Below, one piece after another: positions 59,584 to 60,081 of a DNA stretch of 60,081 bases. This DNA is from Leucobacter sp. G161. GTDB lineage: Bacteria; Actinomycetota; Actinomycetes; Actinomycetales; Microbacteriaceae. The DNA lies in the NCBI RefSeq assembly GCF_001482305.1, contig NZ_LOHP01000068.1, forward strand, positions 1 to 60,081, given 5' to 3'. A model generated the notes under the pieces. That model searched no databases. It had not been told where the DNA came from and worked only from the letters and a program-made list of their open reading frames with translations. Positions within the stretch are counted from its first letter, which is position 1. The number at the start of each line of letters is the position of its first letter. Both the position numbers and the translations under genes were made by a program.

Positions 59584-60081
59584 CTACAGCGTTCGACGCC
59601 CACGTTTCACCAGGAGCCCCACTCCCACCAGCAGGGCAAGGGCGGCGGCTACTATTGCGGAGCTCCAAAGGCCTGTAGTGGCGCCGGATTCGGCGAGACC
59701 AGGCTCACCCTTCGGCGTGGTCTTGTCCCCGCCGTCGGTGTTGGGCTTCGGCTTGGTTCCTCCGTCGCCCTCACCTTCCTCGCCAGGGGTGACCGGGCCC
59801 TCGTCTGTCTCGTAGGTGATCACGCCCTCCGCCGTTGAGCGCTCCCCGAGAGCAGCGGAGGAGCTCGGTTCGGAGAGCCGAACACGGAACGACCGTTGAG
59901 CTTCCTCCGACGTGACCTTCGTCGTCGCTACTGTCACCGTCTTCGGCTTACTGTCGCCAGCGGCCCAGACGAGCGTTTCAACAACCGGGTCGTAGTGTGT
60001 TCCGGCAACCGCGGAACCATCCTCCGTAGCAACCCGCACACTCGCCTCACCCGTCCACGGATCCACCTCAGCATCAGCCCG
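59584..60081 (-). CDS. C-terminal part of a wall-anchored Calx-beta surface protein, cut by window edge
   Basis: The frame runs off the edge; 165 residues are visible. They show a Calx-beta domain end (ATEDGSAVAGTHYD, VTVATTKVTSEEAQRSFRVR), a Gly/Lys/Pro-rich spacer, and a sorting tail: LAESGATTG, a hydrophobic stretch SSAIVAAALALLVGVGLLV and KRGRR. LAESG is a variant of the LPxTG/LAxTG sortase motif. The full protein is probably large and repetitive, with adhesion or wall function. A hairpin terminator follows the stop. Confidence 0.85.
   Translation of the reverse strand, partial: RADAEVDPWTGEASVRVATEDGSAVAGTHYDPVVETLVWAAGDSKPKTVTVATTKVTSEEAQRSFRVRLSEPSSSAALGERSTAEGVITYETDEGPVTPGEEGEGDGGTKPKPNTDGGDKTTPKGEPGLAESGATTGLWSSAIVAAALALLVGVGLLVKRGRRTL

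Noticed and set aside
1..60081. tRNA, rRNA, CRISPR arrays, insertion sequences or prophage genes
   Set aside because: I looked for cloverleaf-like segments, regularly spaced repeats, transposase motifs and phage structural genes and found none that I could support.

Overview
The window is a chromosomal segment of a high-G+C Gram-positive actinobacterium. Codon usage, frequent GTG starts, 4-bp GTGA/ATGA overlaps, the ftsH-folE-folP-folK-DUF3180-PH-domain order and many Microbacteriaceae-like genes suggest a Leucobacter-type member of the Microbacteriaceae. That placement is inferred from gene content; no rRNA or tRNA gene is present to test it. I see no phage, insertion sequence, CRISPR array or tRNA. 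Most of the window is ordinary chromosome with several metal, redox and efflux loci embedded in it.

Layout. 1-2.3 kb: biotin carboxylase (cut by the edge) and carboxyltransferase of a methylcrotonyl-CoA-type carboxylase. 2.4-9.5 kb: an RpiR-family regulator, a 19-bp palindrome, and an operon that interleaves three unrelated phosphatase or phosphodiesterase families with an Fbp-type ABC transporter. 9.5-14 kb: ketopantoate-reductase-like protein, cardiolipin synthase, a small membrane protein and lysS. 14.2-16.1 kb: a Tat-exported multicopper oxidase with a small membrane partner, set in opposite orientation between lysS and the folate block. 16.1-25.8 kb: one long minus-strand block, tilS-hpt-ftsH-folE-folP/folB-folK-DUF3180-two PH-domain genes (one frameshifted)-DUF2520. 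25.9-28.2 kb: ppa, nagB, cueP under a CsoR-like operator, and a cold-shock gene. 28.5-33.2 kb: a DNA polymerase I-like gene and a large LuxR/STAND regulator. 33.6-38.1 kb: a phytoene-desaturase-like oxidoreductase, a fatty-acid desaturase, a TetR regulator and a Bcr/CflA efflux pump. 38.3-40.1 kb: a SulP anion transporter and a 39-residue basic protein.

40.1-45.1 kb is the most interesting part. A BlaI/M56 repressor-protease pair is encoded with a CPVCNK membrane protein, divergently from a DsbA-like protein and a thioredoxin. A second DsbA-like protein plus CcdA lie downstream on the minus strand. Both promoter regions carry the same tandem, abutting 17-bp operators (ACTAT-N5-ATAGT core), so the whole block reads as one thiol-redox regulon under BlaI-M56 control. 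45.2-47.9 kb: a Mn/Zn-type ABC transporter whose promoter holds a perfect 18-bp palindrome in its -35/-10 spacer. 48-50 kb: a GNAT gene and a decayed ECF sigma factor (in-frame amber codon) with a possibly truncated partner. 50.2-53.5 kb: a copper module (His-rich membrane protein, YcnI, CopC-CopD fusion). 53.5-57.3 kb: trmL, then a serine hydrolase and TetR gene facing an MFS gene; both outer promoters share a near-identical 17-bp operator. 57.4-60.1 kb: a small unknown protein, an amino-acid permease, and the C-terminus of a wall-anchored Calx-beta surface protein cut by the window edge.

How it fits together. Copper and redox functions recur at four separate loci: multicopper oxidase, CueP, YcnI/CopCD, and Dsb/Trx/CcdA. 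Several operators can be paired by eye with the regulator encoded next to them, namely BlaI, the TetR at 55.3 kb, RpiR and the TetR at 36.3 kb.
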